Positions 35,842 through 44,830 are shown, counted from the stretch's first letter. The stretch: DNA of 64,000 nt from an uncultured Steroidobacter sp. (GCA_938008435.1 CALLKK010000006.1:62001-126000); one strand, 5' to 3'. Numbers and translations: made by a program. The notes: generated from the sequence alone by a model not told the origin.

Positions 35842-36006
35842 GACACGTAAAGCTATCGGAAACGAATCTAAACGGAGGGCTCAAACGCGGGGCGCAATTG
35901 TGCTGCAAGCCGTTCGTCATATCAATCGGAAAACGCGCGGCAAAAGCTGCGATTTAACGTATATCTTGCGCCACAAGTACGTGTCCCTTAAGGCATTCCG
36001 CGCCGC

Positions 36007-38169
36007 TCACCTGCGCCGTAGTAGAAAGCACGAGTGGATGCGGGGGTTACGTAAGAAATCTCGCGGCAAAGTTTCCTTCGTTAGATCTCGGACGTCGAAA
36101 TCCGCCAGCTGCTCGACGTCGAGTTTGAAGCGCGTGTAGTTGTTCGAGAATACGATCGCGCCGTCGGGCGCGAGCAGCCCTGCAGCGAGGCGCAGCAGAC
36201 GCACGTGATCTCGCTGCACGTCGAAATCGTCGGTCATGCGCTTGGAGCGCGAGTACGTCGGCGGATCGATGAACATGAGATCGTACTGGCGCGTGCCGCC
36301 CGCGTTGTCCTCGAGCCAGCTCAGGCAATCGGCTTGCACGAACGAATGGTGCGGCCCCGCCAAGTTGTTCAAGGCAAGGTTGCGCTTCGCCCAGTCGAGA
36401 TAGGTGCGCGACATATCCACCGTGGTCGATGCGACCGCGCCGCCGCCGACCGCATAGACGGTGGCCGTACCCGTGTAGGCGAATAAATTGAGAAAGCGGC
36501 GACCCTGGGCGAGCTCGCCGACGTAGCGCCGCGTCAGGCGGTGATCCAGGAACAGCCCCGTATCCAGGTAATCGGTGAAATTCACGATGAAGCGATAAGG
36601 GCCTTCGCGCACGATCTCGAACGCGCGCTCCTCGCCGATCTTCTCGTATTGCGAACCGCCCTTCTGGGGACGGCGCTCGCGGAAGAACATCCGCTCGGGC
36701 GGCACTTCGAGCACGTGCGGAATCACCGCCAATGCTTCGCGCCGCCGCCAGCGCGCCGCCTCGCGATCGATGCTCTTCGGCGGCGCGTATTCCTGCACCA
36801 CGATCCAACGATTGGTGGCGCCGTCGCTGTAGCAGTCGATCGCAAACGCATACTCAGGCATGTCCGCGTCGTAGACGCGAAAGCAGGCGATATCGTGCTC
36901 GCGCGCCCAGGCAGTGAGCTGCCGCCAGTTCTTGCGCAGACGATTCTCGAACATCTGCGCGCCGGGCCGCGCACGAATCGCTTGCGCATCGGGCGGCGCC
37001 TTCTCTGCCTGTGCAGACAGCCGCTCTGGCGACAGATCGAAGCGCAGCAAGCGACACTCGATGCGGCCGTTGTACAACGTATGGCTGCGGCGCGCGTGGA
37101 TGCCGAGCGCTTTGGCTACCGGAGGATTGCCTGTGAGCACGGCCGCCTCCCAACCGACGAAGTGCTCGCGCAGCTTGCTGCCGAGTTGCGCGTAGAGCGC
37201 CTCGAGCTTCTCGCGATCGCCGATGCGCTCGCCGTAGGGCGGATTCGTCGCGAGCAGACCGCGCTCGCCGCCTTCGTTGCGCAGGTCCGCGAGCTCGCGC
37301 CGCTCGAAGTGCACATGTCCGCGCAGCCGGGCGCGCTCGCCATTCTGGATGGCCGCACGGATGGCTGCCGCATCGGCATCGTAGCCGCGCAGCACGATGC
37401 GATTGCTCGCGCGCGCCTCGCGGCGTGCGCGCGCTTCCTCGGTCAAACGCCGCCACAGCTCGCGGTCATGACCGCGCCAACCGATGAAGCCGAAGTAGCT
37501 GCGCAACGAACCCGGCGCGATGTCGAGCGCGATCAACGCCGCCTCGATGACGAGCGTACCCGAGCCGCACAGCGGATCGACGAAATCGCCGCCTGCGGCC
37601 GCGATCTGCGGCCACCCTGCGCGCAGCAAGATGGCCGCGGCGAGATTCTCCTTGAGCGGCGCCGCCACTCCGCGCGCGCGATAGGCACGTCGATGCAGGC
37701 TTTCTCCGGAGAGATCGAGGCTCACCGAGGCGCGTTCGCGATCGAGCCGCACGTGCACGCGCACGCTCGGCCGCTCCAGCTCGATCGATGGGCGCTCGCC
37801 GCTTGTCGCTCGCAGCTGATCGACGATCGCGTCTTTTGTCTTGAGCGCACCGAAATGCGTATGCGTGATGCCGCCGGAGGTTCCGTCGAAGTCGATCGCC
37901 ATCGTGCTCTGCGGCGCGAGGTGCTCGGACCAGTCGATCGCGGCGACGCCAGCGTAAAGCTCATCGGCGCCGCTCGCCGGAAATGTCGCTAGCGGCAGCA
38001 GGATGCGCGACGCCGTGCGCGACCAGAGGCACGCGCGATACGCGGTCTCGAGCGTGCCCTCGAACTCGACGCCGAGCTTGAGCTCGCGCGTGCGCGTCGC
38101 GCCGCAAGCACGCAGCTCCGCTGCAGTCAGATCCGCAACGCCGGGCGGGCACGAAGCAAAGAACAACAT
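36007..38169 (-). CDS. rlmL: Bifunctional 23S rRNA m2G2445 / m7G2069 methyltransferase RlmKL
   Basis: At 720 residues this is the usual fused enzyme. The N-terminal half has a THUMP domain (about 45-160) and an RlmL methylase with DPLCGSGTLVIEAA and the catalytic LATNPPYGERI near residue 308. The C-terminal half is RlmK with FLNLFAYTGTATVYA and FIDPPTYSRSKRM near 633. It methylates 23S rRNA in helices of the peptidyl transferase region. It stands alone, downstream of the aguB-like gene on the same strand. Confidence 0.95.
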   Translation of the reverse strand: MLFFASCPPGVADLTAAELRACGATRTRELKLGVEFEGTLETAYRACLWSRTASRILLPLATFPASGADELYAGVAAIDWSEHLAPQSTMAIDFDGTSGGITHTHFGALKTKDAIVDQLRATSGERPSIELERPSVRVHVRLDRERASVSLDLSGESLHRRAYRARGVAAPLKENLAAAILLRAGWPQIAAAGGDFVDPLCGSGTLVIEAALIALDIAPGSLRSYFGFIGWRGHDRELWRRLTEEARARREARASNRIVLRGYDADAAAIRAAIQNGERARLRGHVHFERRELADLRNEGGERGLLATNPPYGERIGDREKLEALYAQLGSKLREHFVGWEAAVLTGNPPVAKALGIHARRSHTLYNGRIECRLLRFDLSPERLSAQAEKAPPDAQAIRARPGAQMFENRLRKNWRQLTAWAREHDIACFRVYDADMPEYAFAIDCYSDGATNRWIVVQEYAPPKSIDREAARWRRREALAVIPHVLEVPPERMFFRERRPQKGGSQYEKIGEERAFEIVREGPYRFIVNFTDYLDTGLFLDHRLTRRYVGELAQGRRFLNLFAYTGTATVYAVGGGAVASTTVDMSRTYLDWAKRNLALNNLAGPHHSFVQADCLSWLEDNAGGTRQYDLMFIDPPTYSRSKRMTDDFDVQRDHVRLLRLAAGLLAPDGAIVFSNNYTRFKLDVEQLADFDVRDLTKETLPRDFLRNPRIHSCFLLRRR

Positions 38170-38217
38170 GACGTGAAGAGGAATCGAAGAGTGTCAAAGA
38201 CGAAGCGGCGCCGACGT

Positions 38218-38234
38218 TCGCTCAGCGTGAGCGA
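38218..38234. other. Palindrome upstream of rlmL
   Basis: TCGCTCA-GCG-TGAGCGA has perfect 7-bp arms and lies 49 bases before the rlmL start, in the gap after the amidase gene. It may end the amidase transcript or mark an operator. Confidence 0.35.
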
Positions 38235-38289
38235 CGGCGAGCGATGATGCCGGATCGCAAGCGGCGCGTATCGCCATGATGCGTCGACG

Positions 38290-39165
38290 TCAGCGCTCGA
38301 CGCGGCCGTCGAGCGTGAGCAGCGGCCGATACAGCTCCGGACGTCGATCGCGAAAGACACCCCACGCCTCGCGATAGGCGCGAATCCGCTCGAGATCGAA
38401 CGTGGCCGTGATGACGGTTTCGCTCGTGCGATCGGCTTGCGCGACGATCGCGCCGGTGTGATCTGCGATGAACGACGAGCCGTAGTACGTCACCGTCCAC
38501 GGACCGCCCTGCTCGGTGCCGATGCGATTGGAGGCGACGAGCGGCATCACGTTCGCAGCAGCGTGTCCCTGCATCGTGCGCTGCCAGTGATCGCGCGAAT
38601 CGATGCTCGGATCCTGCGGCTCGGAACCGATCGCCGTCGGGAAGAACAGGATTTCCGCACCGAGCAGCGCCATGGCGCGCGCCGTTTCAGGAAACCACTG
38701 ATCCCAGCAGATGCCCACGCCGATCGTGCCGAAGCGCGTGCGCCACACCTTGAAACCCGTGTCGCCCGGCGAGAAATAGAACTTTTCGTGATAGCCGGGA
38801 CTTTCCGGAATATGCGACTTGCGATACGCGCCGAGCACGCTGCCGTCGGCATCGACGATCGCAACCGAGTTGTAGAACGCATTGCCCGCACGCTCGAACA
38901 CGCTCGCCGGCAGTACCACATTGAGCTCGCACGCCAGCGCCTGAAAGCGCTGGACCGCCGGGTTCTCCTCGATCGGTTGCGCGATCGCGAAGAACGCGGG
39001 ATCGTGCGTCTTGCAGAAATACGGCGTCTCGAACAGCTCCTGGATCAGGATGATGTTCGCACCCTGCGCCGCCGCCGCGCGGATGACGCGCTCGGCCCGC
39101 GCCAAGTTCTCGACGCGATCCTCCGAGCAGGCGAACTGAGTAGCGGCGACAGTGACGGAGCTCAT
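38290..39165 (-). CDS. aguB: N-carbamoylputrescine amidase
   Basis: The ATG at 39165 gives 291 residues. The nitrilase triad is Glu43 (QELFETPYF), Lys116 (YRKSHIP) and Cys153 (GICWDQWFPE). The segments EKFYFSPGDTGF and IGSEPQ are typical of AguB, which splits N-carbamoylputrescine to putrescine, CO2 and ammonia. The partner agmatine deiminase is not in the window. The position between puu genes and the regulator supports a polyamine role. Confidence 0.92.
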   Translation of the reverse strand: MSSVTVAATQFACSEDRVENLARAERVIRAAAAQGANIILIQELFETPYFCKTHDPAFFAIAQPIEENPAVQRFQALACELNVVLPASVFERAGNAFYNSVAIVDADGSVLGAYRKSHIPESPGYHEKFYFSPGDTGFKVWRTRFGTIGVGICWDQWFPETARAMALLGAEILFFPTAIGSEPQDPSIDSRDHWQRTMQGHAAANVMPLVASNRIGTEQGGPWTVTYYGSSFIADHTGAIVAQADRTSETVITATFDLERIRAYREAWGVFRDRRPELYRPLLTLDGRVER

Positions 39166-39291
39166 GCGAAAGACGACGCGGCGCGGCAACGAATATGGTC
39201 GGACAGGGACGGCAGGCAGGATATCAGCATCGGGGGCACGGCGACGAGCTTACGCGTCCGAGCGCGCGGCGCCGCCGTTCGGCCGATGCCG

Positions 39292-39837
39292 TCAGGGCGC
39301 CGAGGTTCTTGCACTGACGATCTCGCACGGCTCATCGCCGATGTTGCGGAAGCGATGCGGCACGCAGCTCTCGAAATAATACGCATCGCCCGCCTCGAGG
39401 ATGTGCGAGCGACCGCCCACCGTGAGCTCGATTCTGCCCGCGATCACGATGCCGCCTTCTTCGCCCTTTTCGCTTTGCATGTCCGTGCCCGTGTCGGCCT
39501 TCGGCCGATAGCGCTCGTGCATGAGCGTCAATGCGCGATTCGGACGCTTCGCTGCGACCAGCCGCTGCGAAACTTCGCGATCGCCGACGTCGGTCAGCTC
39601 TTCGCGCGGATAGAACACTTGCATGTTCGCGGCCAGATCGAGCGTGAAGAATTCCGCGAGCGACATCGGCACGCCGTCGAGCACTTTCTTCAGCGAGCTC
39701 ACCGACGGGCTGACGCGATTCTGCTCGATGAGAGAGATCGTGCCGTTCGTCACGCCCGCACGCTTGGCGAGCTCGCGTTGCGACAAACCGTACATCATGC
39801 GCACAGCGCGCAAATGGGCACCGACGTCGATGGTCAT
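39292..39837 (-). CDS. XRE-cupin transcription regulator, PuuR-like
   Basis: The 181-residue protein has an N-terminal helix-turn-helix (about 8-62; LSQRELAKRAGVTNGTISLIEQ) and a C-terminal cupin (about 110-175) with GGIVIAGRIEL and LEAGDAYYF. This layout is that of PuuR, which represses putrescine genes and is released by putrescine. It is divergent from the aminotransferase gene with a palindrome between them, and lies 126 bases before the aguB-like gene on the same strand. Control of the surrounding polyamine genes is a reasonable inference. Confidence 0.87.
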   Translation of the reverse strand: MTIDVGAHLRAVRMMYGLSQRELAKRAGVTNGTISLIEQNRVSPSVSSLKKVLDGVPMSLAEFFTLDLAANMQVFYPREELTDVGDREVSQRLVAAKRPNRALTLMHERYRPKADTGTDMQSEKGEEGGIVIAGRIELTVGGRSHILEAGDAYYFESCVPHRFRNIGDEPCEIVSARTSAP

Positions 39838-39877
39838 GGCGAGACACTCGTTCGTTGATCGCAGGTGTTTAGGATAA

Positions 39878-39895
39878 TCGACGTTCGAGCGTCGA
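39878..39895. promoter_or_regulatory. Palindrome in the regulator / aminotransferase divergent promoter
   Basis: TCGACG-TTCGAG-CGTCGA has 6-bp arms around a 6-base centre, 41 bases before the regulator start. It is a candidate site for the XRE-cupin protein. Confidence 0.45.
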
Positions 39896-39939
39896 AACCA
39901 GGTGCGCGGCGCGCTATTTCGTGCCGCTGTTTATTTTCT

Positions 39940-39945
39940 TATGAT
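39940..39945 (+). promoter_or_regulatory. Possible -10 of the aminotransferase gene
   Basis: TATGAT differs from TATAAT by one base and lies 30 bases before the start, in the most AT-rich part of the gap. The expected -35 position carries only TTTCGT. Confidence 0.4.
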
Positions 39946-39974
39946 GCGGTCTCCTCCTTCGACCGCGAGCTCTC

Positions 39975-41294
39975 ATGGATCCGCTCAGCCGCCAGGCGCT
40001 GGACGCCTTCTGGATGCCGTTTACGGCGAATCGTCAGTTCAAGGCGAATCCGCGTCTGCTCGCACGTGCAGACGGCATGTACTACTGGTCGCACGACGGT
40101 CGGCGCATTCTCGATGCCGTCGCGGGACTGTGGTGCGTGAATGCCGGACACAATCGGCGCGAGATCAATGATGCGGTCGCACGTCAGCTCGCAACGCTCG
40201 ACTACGCGCCGACGTTTCAGATGGGACATCCGCTCGCATTCGAGTTCGCCGAGCGGCTCGTCGAGATCACGCCGGCCGGGCTCGATCATGTGTTCTTCGC
40301 GAACTCCGGCTCCGAAGCCGTCGACACCGCGCTCAAGATCGCGCTCGCTTACCATCGCGTGCGCGGCGAAGCGAGCCGTCAGCGCCTGATCGGGCGCGAG
40401 AAGGGTTATCACGGCGTCGGCTTCGGCGGCATTTCGGTCGGCGGCATCGTCAACAATCGCAAGTTCTTCGGCAGCCTGTTGCCCGGCGTCGATCACTTGC
40501 GGCACACGCTCGATCACGAACACAACGCCTTCTCGCGCGGCCTGCCGGAATGGGGCGCACATCTCGCGGACGATCTCGAACGTCTCGTCGCGCTGCACGA
40601 CGCCTCGACGATCGCGGCTGTGATCGTCGAGCCGGTACAAGGCTCGGCGGGCGTCATCCTGCCGCCCAAAGGCTATCTAGAGCGCCTGCGCGACATCTGC
40701 GATCGCCACGGCATCCTGCTGATCTTCGACGAGGTCATCACGGGCTTCGGCAGGCTCGGCGCACCCTTCGGTGCGCAGTTCTTCGACGTGATGCCGGACA
40801 TGATCACGTCGGCGAAGGGACTGACGAACGGCGCAATTCCGATGGGCGCGGTGTTCATCACCAAGCAGATTTACGATGCCTTCATGCAAGGCCCCGAGAA
40901 CGCGATCGAGCTGTTTCACGGGTACACGTACTCGGCGCATCCGGTCGCATGCGCCGCCGGCCTTGCGACGCTCGATATTTACTTGAGAGAGGAGCTGCTG
41001 ACGCGTGCGCGCCTGCTGAGCGATGAATGGGAGCGCGCGGTTCATTCCCTGCGCGGCGTACCGCACGTGATCGACATTCGCAACATCGGTCTGATCGGCG
41101 CGATCGAGCTCGAGCCGCGCCCGAATGCACCGGGCGCCCGCGCATACGAAACGCTCGTCAAGTGCTACGAACGAGGCCTGCTCGTGCGCGTCACGGGCGA
41201 CACCATCGCGTTGTCGCCGCCGCTCATCATCGAGCGCGACCAGATCGAAACGATCGTCGCGACTCTCGGCGAAGTTCTGCGCGCGATCGACTGA
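39975..41294 (+). CDS. Omega-amino acid / putrescine:pyruvate aminotransferase
   Basis: The 439-residue class III aminotransferase starts FWMPFTANRQFKANPR, as beta-alanine:pyruvate transaminases do. It has FANSGSEAVDTALKIA, the YHG turn, IFDEVITGFGR and the PLP lysine in MITSAKGLTNGAIPMG near 281. Members act on beta-alanine, GABA or putrescine (BauA, SpuC). With the surrounding genes, GABA or putrescine is a likely substrate, but the sequence does not decide it. A strong terminator follows. Confidence 0.9.
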   Translation: MDPLSRQALDAFWMPFTANRQFKANPRLLARADGMYYWSHDGRRILDAVAGLWCVNAGHNRREINDAVARQLATLDYAPTFQMGHPLAFEFAERLVEITPAGLDHVFFANSGSEAVDTALKIALAYHRVRGEASRQRLIGREKGYHGVGFGGISVGGIVNNRKFFGSLLPGVDHLRHTLDHEHNAFSRGLPEWGAHLADDLERLVALHDASTIAAVIVEPVQGSAGVILPPKGYLERLRDICDRHGILLIFDEVITGFGRLGAPFGAQFFDVMPDMITSAKGLTNGAIPMGAVFITKQIYDAFMQGPENAIELFHGYTYSAHPVACAAGLATLDIYLREELLTRARLLSDEWERAVHSLRGVPHVIDIRNIGLIGAIELEPRPNAPGARAYETLVKCYERGLLVRVTGDTIALSPPLIIERDQIETIVATLGEVLRAID

Positions 41295-41313
41295 CGGCTC
41301 CAGGAAAGGAAAA

Positions 41314-41339
41314 AAGCCCCGGCCAGACGGCCGGGGCTT
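41314..41339. terminator. Bidirectional terminator
   Basis: Perfect 11-bp arms AAGCCCCGGCC / GGCCGGGGCTT enclose AGAC, with A-run before and CTTC after. It separates the aminotransferase gene (plus) and the porin gene (minus). Confidence 0.9.
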
Positions 41340-41370
41340 CTTCAAAGCTGACGCAGCTACGCGCGCGCGA

Positions 41371-42069
41371 TCACTTCGCCCACGGGAACGTCGTCGAGAT
41401 CGTGAACACCACGCGGCCTTCGCTGTTCAATGCATCCTCGTCGCTGAACAGCGGGTTGCTGCGGCCGATGTCCGTGTCGACCCAGGCCAAGCTCAAGTTG
41501 AAGTTGCCGACCGTGTAGCCGACGCCGATCGAGTAGTCGAAGTACTCCACATCGTCGAACGCATCGCCGAAGCTGTAGCCCGCGCCCACATCGAACGTGA
41601 AGCCCTCGCCGAACGGCACCGACACGCCCGCTTGGATGTAGAGCGAGTCCTCGTCGGAACCGGCCCAATCGTTCGAGTAGTACAGACCGCCCGAGAAGAC
41701 GCCGTAGCTCAGCTTGGCGTAGATCTCAGGGAAGTTGTAATCGGACTCATCAGGGTACGTGTAGTAGTTGATACCCACGTCCCAACCCAGACCGGCTGCC
41801 GTTTCGCCAGCAAAGCCCGTGTAGATGTCGACCTCGATGTCGGCCGGATCGCCCGGACCGAAGTCGACATTGCTGCCCCACACGCCGATGTACCAACCGC
41901 TCGAGTGGTTGAAGTCGAGGCCCAGTTGCAGCGCAGGATCTTCCGAAGCCTGCGAGATGCCGCGAAAGACGTAGTCGTTAGTCGCAGTAACCGTGGCGGA
42001 CACTTCGGCATTGGCTGCACCAACAACGCCCAACATGCCCAAAGCAGCCAGGACCGTAACTTTTTGCAT
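41371..42069 (-). CDS. TorF-family putative outer-membrane porin
   Basis: The start at 42069 has GGGGAG upstream and opens a signal peptide ending GAANA. The mature 210 residues begin EVSATVTATNDYVFRGISQ, the conserved start of this family, and alternate hydrophobic beta strands with Tyr/Trp belts and acidic turns, ending in TTFPWAK. A barrel in the outer membrane is expected. The name comes from homologues near iron and methylamine genes; substrate is unknown. A sigma-54-like site lies about 126 bases upstream. Confidence 0.88.
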   Translation of the reverse strand: MQKVTVLAALGMLGVVGAANAEVSATVTATNDYVFRGISQASEDPALQLGLDFNHSSGWYIGVWGSNVDFGPGDPADIEVDIYTGFAGETAAGLGWDVGINYYTYPDESDYNFPEIYAKLSYGVFSGGLYYSNDWAGSDEDSLYIQAGVSVPFGEGFTFDVGAGYSFGDAFDDVEYFDYSIGVGYTVGNFNLSLAWVDTDIGRSNPLFSDEDALNSEGRVVFTISTTFPWAK

Positions 42070-42194
42070 AGGTCTCCCCTTGTGGTGAGAAAAAGACACA
42101 CACACCGCGTGTGACTATGACTGTTTTGAATTCGCGCAGCGGCGACCTTCCTGCTTTGCAGCGAAAAAGCCACATCCGCGACTCGCCCTTGAAG

Positions 42195-42212
42195 ATGCAG
42201 CAACTATGCCAA
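42195..42212 (-). promoter_or_regulatory. Sigma-54-like promoter of the porin gene
   Basis: On the minus strand TTGGCATAGTTGCTGCAT carries GG and GC ten bases apart, as in the consensus TGGCAC-N5-TTGCW; the -12 box is CTGCA instead of TTGCA. It is about 126 bases before the start codon. Confidence 0.5.
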
Positions 42213-42593
42213 GCGTCGGGAAAGCACCGATCGGCAGGCCAAACGCAAGAATGAGGCGTCAAAGCTGATGTTTTTCGATGCAGGCGCCCGGCCGGTGAGC
42301 AAGCTCAAAGATTCGTACTGCTCCATATTGGAGCAAAACACTCATCCGCGCACCGCGTCACGCCCCATCGTGGGGCAACGCTGCAGATGAGCTGCGCGCG
42401 GACGTGGCGGGGTCACGCGGCGGCACGGCGCTGGCCGACACAACGACGCCACCTCGATCGAACGCAGGCGTATCGCGCGGCGCACCGGCTGCGAACGCAT
42501 TACCGGCATCAGCCAAGCGCAACAGATCCAGCGGGATATCGGCAAGACACATCGGCTGGACTCTCACGGAAATTAGGTGCTTACGGAAGCGGA

Positions 42594-42619
42594 AGCGCCG
42601 GCGCATGCGCGCCGGCGCT
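42594..42619 (-). terminator. Hairpin after the OmpA-like gene
   Basis: Perfect 11-bp arms AGCGCCGGCGC / GCGCCGGCGCT enclose ATGC, 8 bases beyond the stop. No T-run follows. Confidence 0.5.
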
Positions 42620-42627
42620 GCGTGCCG

Positions 42628-43311
42628 TCACTCGGCCCTCGCCACCGCAAGGCTCCCTGCAGGCTGCAGCGAGAGCGTTACGCGCCGCTCCCACGCGTAC
42701 GCTTCGAGATCGCCTTCCGGCGCCGTGCTCAAGTCCTCGCCGTGCGCCAGCACCACGATCTGTTCAGGATGTGCACCGCCATCGATCAATGCCTGACGCA
42801 CCGCTTCGGCGCGCCGCTGCGAGAGCACGAGATTGTGCTCGGCGTTGCCGCGCGGATCGGCAAAGCCATGCAGCTCGACTTGCATCGTCGGCAGCGTGCT
42901 CAGGATCTTCCCGAGCTCCGCGAGCTTCATCGCGACCTGCGAATCGAGCTCCGCGCGCCCGGTCCTGAACATCACATCGGCGTGCAGGCGCTTGGCCAAT
43001 TCATCGAGCAGCAGATCGCCGCCGCTACGCTCGCTCGCTTGCGCGAGCGCAATGCGCACATCCAACAGATCCCGTTCGAGCTGTTGCGCGCGTAGATTGG
43101 CGCGATTGGCGGTGCCGATGCTGTCGCCCACGATGCCGCCGATCATGAATCCGACGGCCGCACCGACCGGTCCGCCGACGAGCGCGCCCGCAGCCGCGCC
43201 AGTCAGCCCGCCGACGCCCTCCTCTTTCGTGAAACGATTCTTCTCCGTCGCCTGCGCTGCGCCGCTCGTCAACGCAATGGCCAGCGCCACGGTCAAGGAT
43301 TTCTTCAACAT
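42628..43311 (-). CDS. OmpA-like protein with glycine zipper, PdsO-like
   Basis: The 227-residue protein has a signal peptide (to about AQA, residue 21), then KNRFTKEEGVGGLTG and a glycine zipper (about 33-66). A coiled helix with RAQQLERDLLDVR follows, then an OmpA-C domain with HGFADPRGNAEHNLVLSQRRAEAV that binds peptidoglycan. The order and the N-terminal TKEE motif resemble PdsO, the OmpA-like protein that accompanies proteobacterial dedicated sortases. No sortase gene is visible in the window, so the PdsO link is by layout only. GAGGAG lies before the ATG. Confidence 0.78.
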   Translation of the reverse strand: MLKKSLTVALAIALTSGAAQATEKNRFTKEEGVGGLTGAAAGALVGGPVGAAVGFMIGGIVGDSIGTANRANLRAQQLERDLLDVRIALAQASERSGGDLLLDELAKRLHADVMFRTGRAELDSQVAMKLAELGKILSTLPTMQVELHGFADPRGNAEHNLVLSQRRAEAVRQALIDGGAHPEQIVVLAHGEDLSTAPEGDLEAYAWERRVTLSLQPAGSLAVARAE

Positions 43312-43551
43312 GGTCGCGCTCCTCTGTTCATCTCGTCGTTGTTCAGCGGGCGACGAGCCACCCGTGGCTGCCAGTAAAGGCGCGGAACGCGGCGCAATGA
43401 CGCGCGGCGAATGAAGAGAAGGCGACGAATTGTGGAAGATTGTGGCAGCCCCTCGGCAGGAGCTGAGAGCGAAAAGCGAGGCGCTAACGGCCAGAAGCTG
43501 CTGCAGGCGCGCACGCAGCGCGGCCTCTGGCCCGGGGGCCGAGCGGGGCGG

Positions 43552-44319
43552 CTACAGATTGCTGCACAAATGACCGCCGTCGACGACGATCGTGCTGCCG
43601 GTCATGTAGCGGGACGCGTCGGAAGCGAGCAGGAGCAGCGGCCCGTCGAGATCTTCGAACCGCCCGAGCCGACGCTGCGGAATGCGCTTGATCATCGCAA
43701 CGCCCGCCTCGCTCGCGAAGAAATCGCGGCTGATATCGGTCAAGAAATAGCCAGGCGCAATGCCGTTCACGCGGATGTTGTAGCGCGCGAGCTCGAGCGC
43801 CATGTTCTTGGTCAATTGATTGAGCCCCGCCTTCGACACTGCATAGGGCGTGATGTGCCCCGCTTGGCGATAGCTCAAGATCGACTGCACATTGATGATG
43901 CTGCCGGCGCGCTTGTGATCGCGCATGCGGCGCGCGACCTGCGTCGCCATGAGGAAGGCGCCTCGCAGGTTCACGTCGATCACGTCGTCCCAGTCTTGCG
44001 CCGTCTGTTCGAGCAACGGCTTGGTGATGCAGATGCCCGCGTTGTTCACGAGGATGTCGATCGGCCCGAGCGCCTGCTCGATCGCGGCGACGGCGCTCGT
44101 CACCGAGGCCTCGTCGCTGACGTCGAGCCGCGCGATCGCGGCGACGCCGCCTTGGGCGCGCACTTCTGCCGCAACGGTCTCCAACGCATCGGTGCGCCGC
44201 GCCGTCAAACCGACGCGCGCGCCTGCGCGCGAGAGCACCCCTGCGAAATGGCGCCCGAAACCGCTCGAGGCACCGGTGATCAATGCGACCTTGCCGTGCA
44301 GGTCGAAGAGTGAATTCAT
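43552..44319 (-). CDS. Short-chain dehydrogenase/reductase
   Basis: The 255-residue enzyme has the cofactor motif TGASSGFG (15-22), NNAG, catalytic Ser in NVQSILS, and YAVSK. The end VVDGGHLCSNL is standard. Arg residues after strand 2 (TARRTD) suggest NADP preference. Substrate cannot be assigned. It stands upstream of the OmpA-like gene on the same strand, 240 bases away, without clear functional link. Confidence 0.92.
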   Translation of the reverse strand: MNSLFDLHGKVALITGASSGFGRHFAGVLSRAGARVGLTARRTDALETVAAEVRAQGGVAAIARLDVSDEASVTSAVAAIEQALGPIDILVNNAGICITKPLLEQTAQDWDDVIDVNLRGAFLMATQVARRMRDHKRAGSIINVQSILSYRQAGHITPYAVSKAGLNQLTKNMALELARYNIRVNGIAPGYFLTDISRDFFASEAGVAMIKRIPQRRLGRFEDLDGPLLLLASDASRYMTGSTIVVDGGHLCSNL

Positions 44320-44591
44320 GAGATCCGCTGTATGTGTTGTGGATTCGCCGTCGCGACCAGTCGTGAGTTTAAGACCTGCCGCGGCATTTCGGCATCACGA
44401 AAGCGCTCGCAGGCATGCAGAAAGCGCATGAGCTTGGCCGCAGTGGCGCAGAGCGACGCGAGTGCGCTAGCCGCCTGACCTCCCCCTGGCAAAGGACTTG
44501 GGGACTCGTAACCAGGACATGCGACGCGGACTGCGCCGGCAAAACGGAGGTCAGTGGAGACTCAAGGACGCTCCCGCGCAGCGCGCGAGAG

Positions 44592-44668
44592 GATGGTGGC
44601 TAGGGTGAGACTCGAACTCACGACCTCGGCATTATGAGTGCCACGCTCTAACCGGCTGAGCTACCTAG
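44592..44668 (-). tRNA. tRNA-Met (CAT), elongator type
   Basis: The 77-base cloverleaf has a 7-bp acceptor stem GGCTAGG / CCTAGCC, D arm GCTC-AGCCGGTTA-GAGC, anticodon stem TGGCA / TGCCG with loop CTCATAA (anticodon CAT), and T arm GTGAG-TTCGAGT-CTCAC. CCA is encoded. The GGCTA start and the CACTCATAATG core match elongator tRNA-Met rather than initiator or Ile-CAT. Confidence 0.95.
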
Positions 44669-44726
44669 CCTTTCTGCGCTGACGCACTCGGCCGCGCGAT
44701 TGCCGGCCGCAGGCGAAGGGAGGCGC

Positions 44727-44755
44727 ATTGTCTGGAGGGGTCGCGCCGGTGTCAA
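44727..44755 (-). promoter_or_regulatory. Sigma-70 promoter of tRNA-Met
   Basis: On the minus strand TTGACA (44750-44755) is followed after exactly 17 bases by GACAAT (44727-44732). The -35 is perfect. It lies 58 bases before the tRNA 5' end, downstream of the ychF stop. Confidence 0.75.
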
Positions 44756-44830
44756 CCGTCACGGCCCACCCCGTAACGTGGACGGCGGCCGACAGCGCAA
44801 GGCGCGCCACCCTGGCGGCCGCCCTCCGCG

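Larger units (their letters stand above)
42070..42627. other. Intergenic region between porin and OmpA-like genes, 558 bases, no gene
   Basis: No credible frame is seen on either strand. It holds a CACAC-CGC-GTGTG palindrome at 42101-42113, a sigma-54-like promoter at 42195-42212, a GCCCCA-TCG-TGGGGC hairpin at 42362-42376, and the hairpin at 42594-42619 after the OmpA-like gene. The rest shows nothing I recognise. Confidence 0.6.

Noticed and set aside
42387..42968. A plus-strand gene overlapping the OmpA-like gene.
   Set aside because: Most of it is antisense to the OmpA domain and its composition is Arg/Ala-rich noise.
44592..44668. tRNA-Met as an integration site for a mobile element.
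   Set aside because: No integrase, no direct repeat of the tRNA 3' end and no foreign-looking genes on either side.
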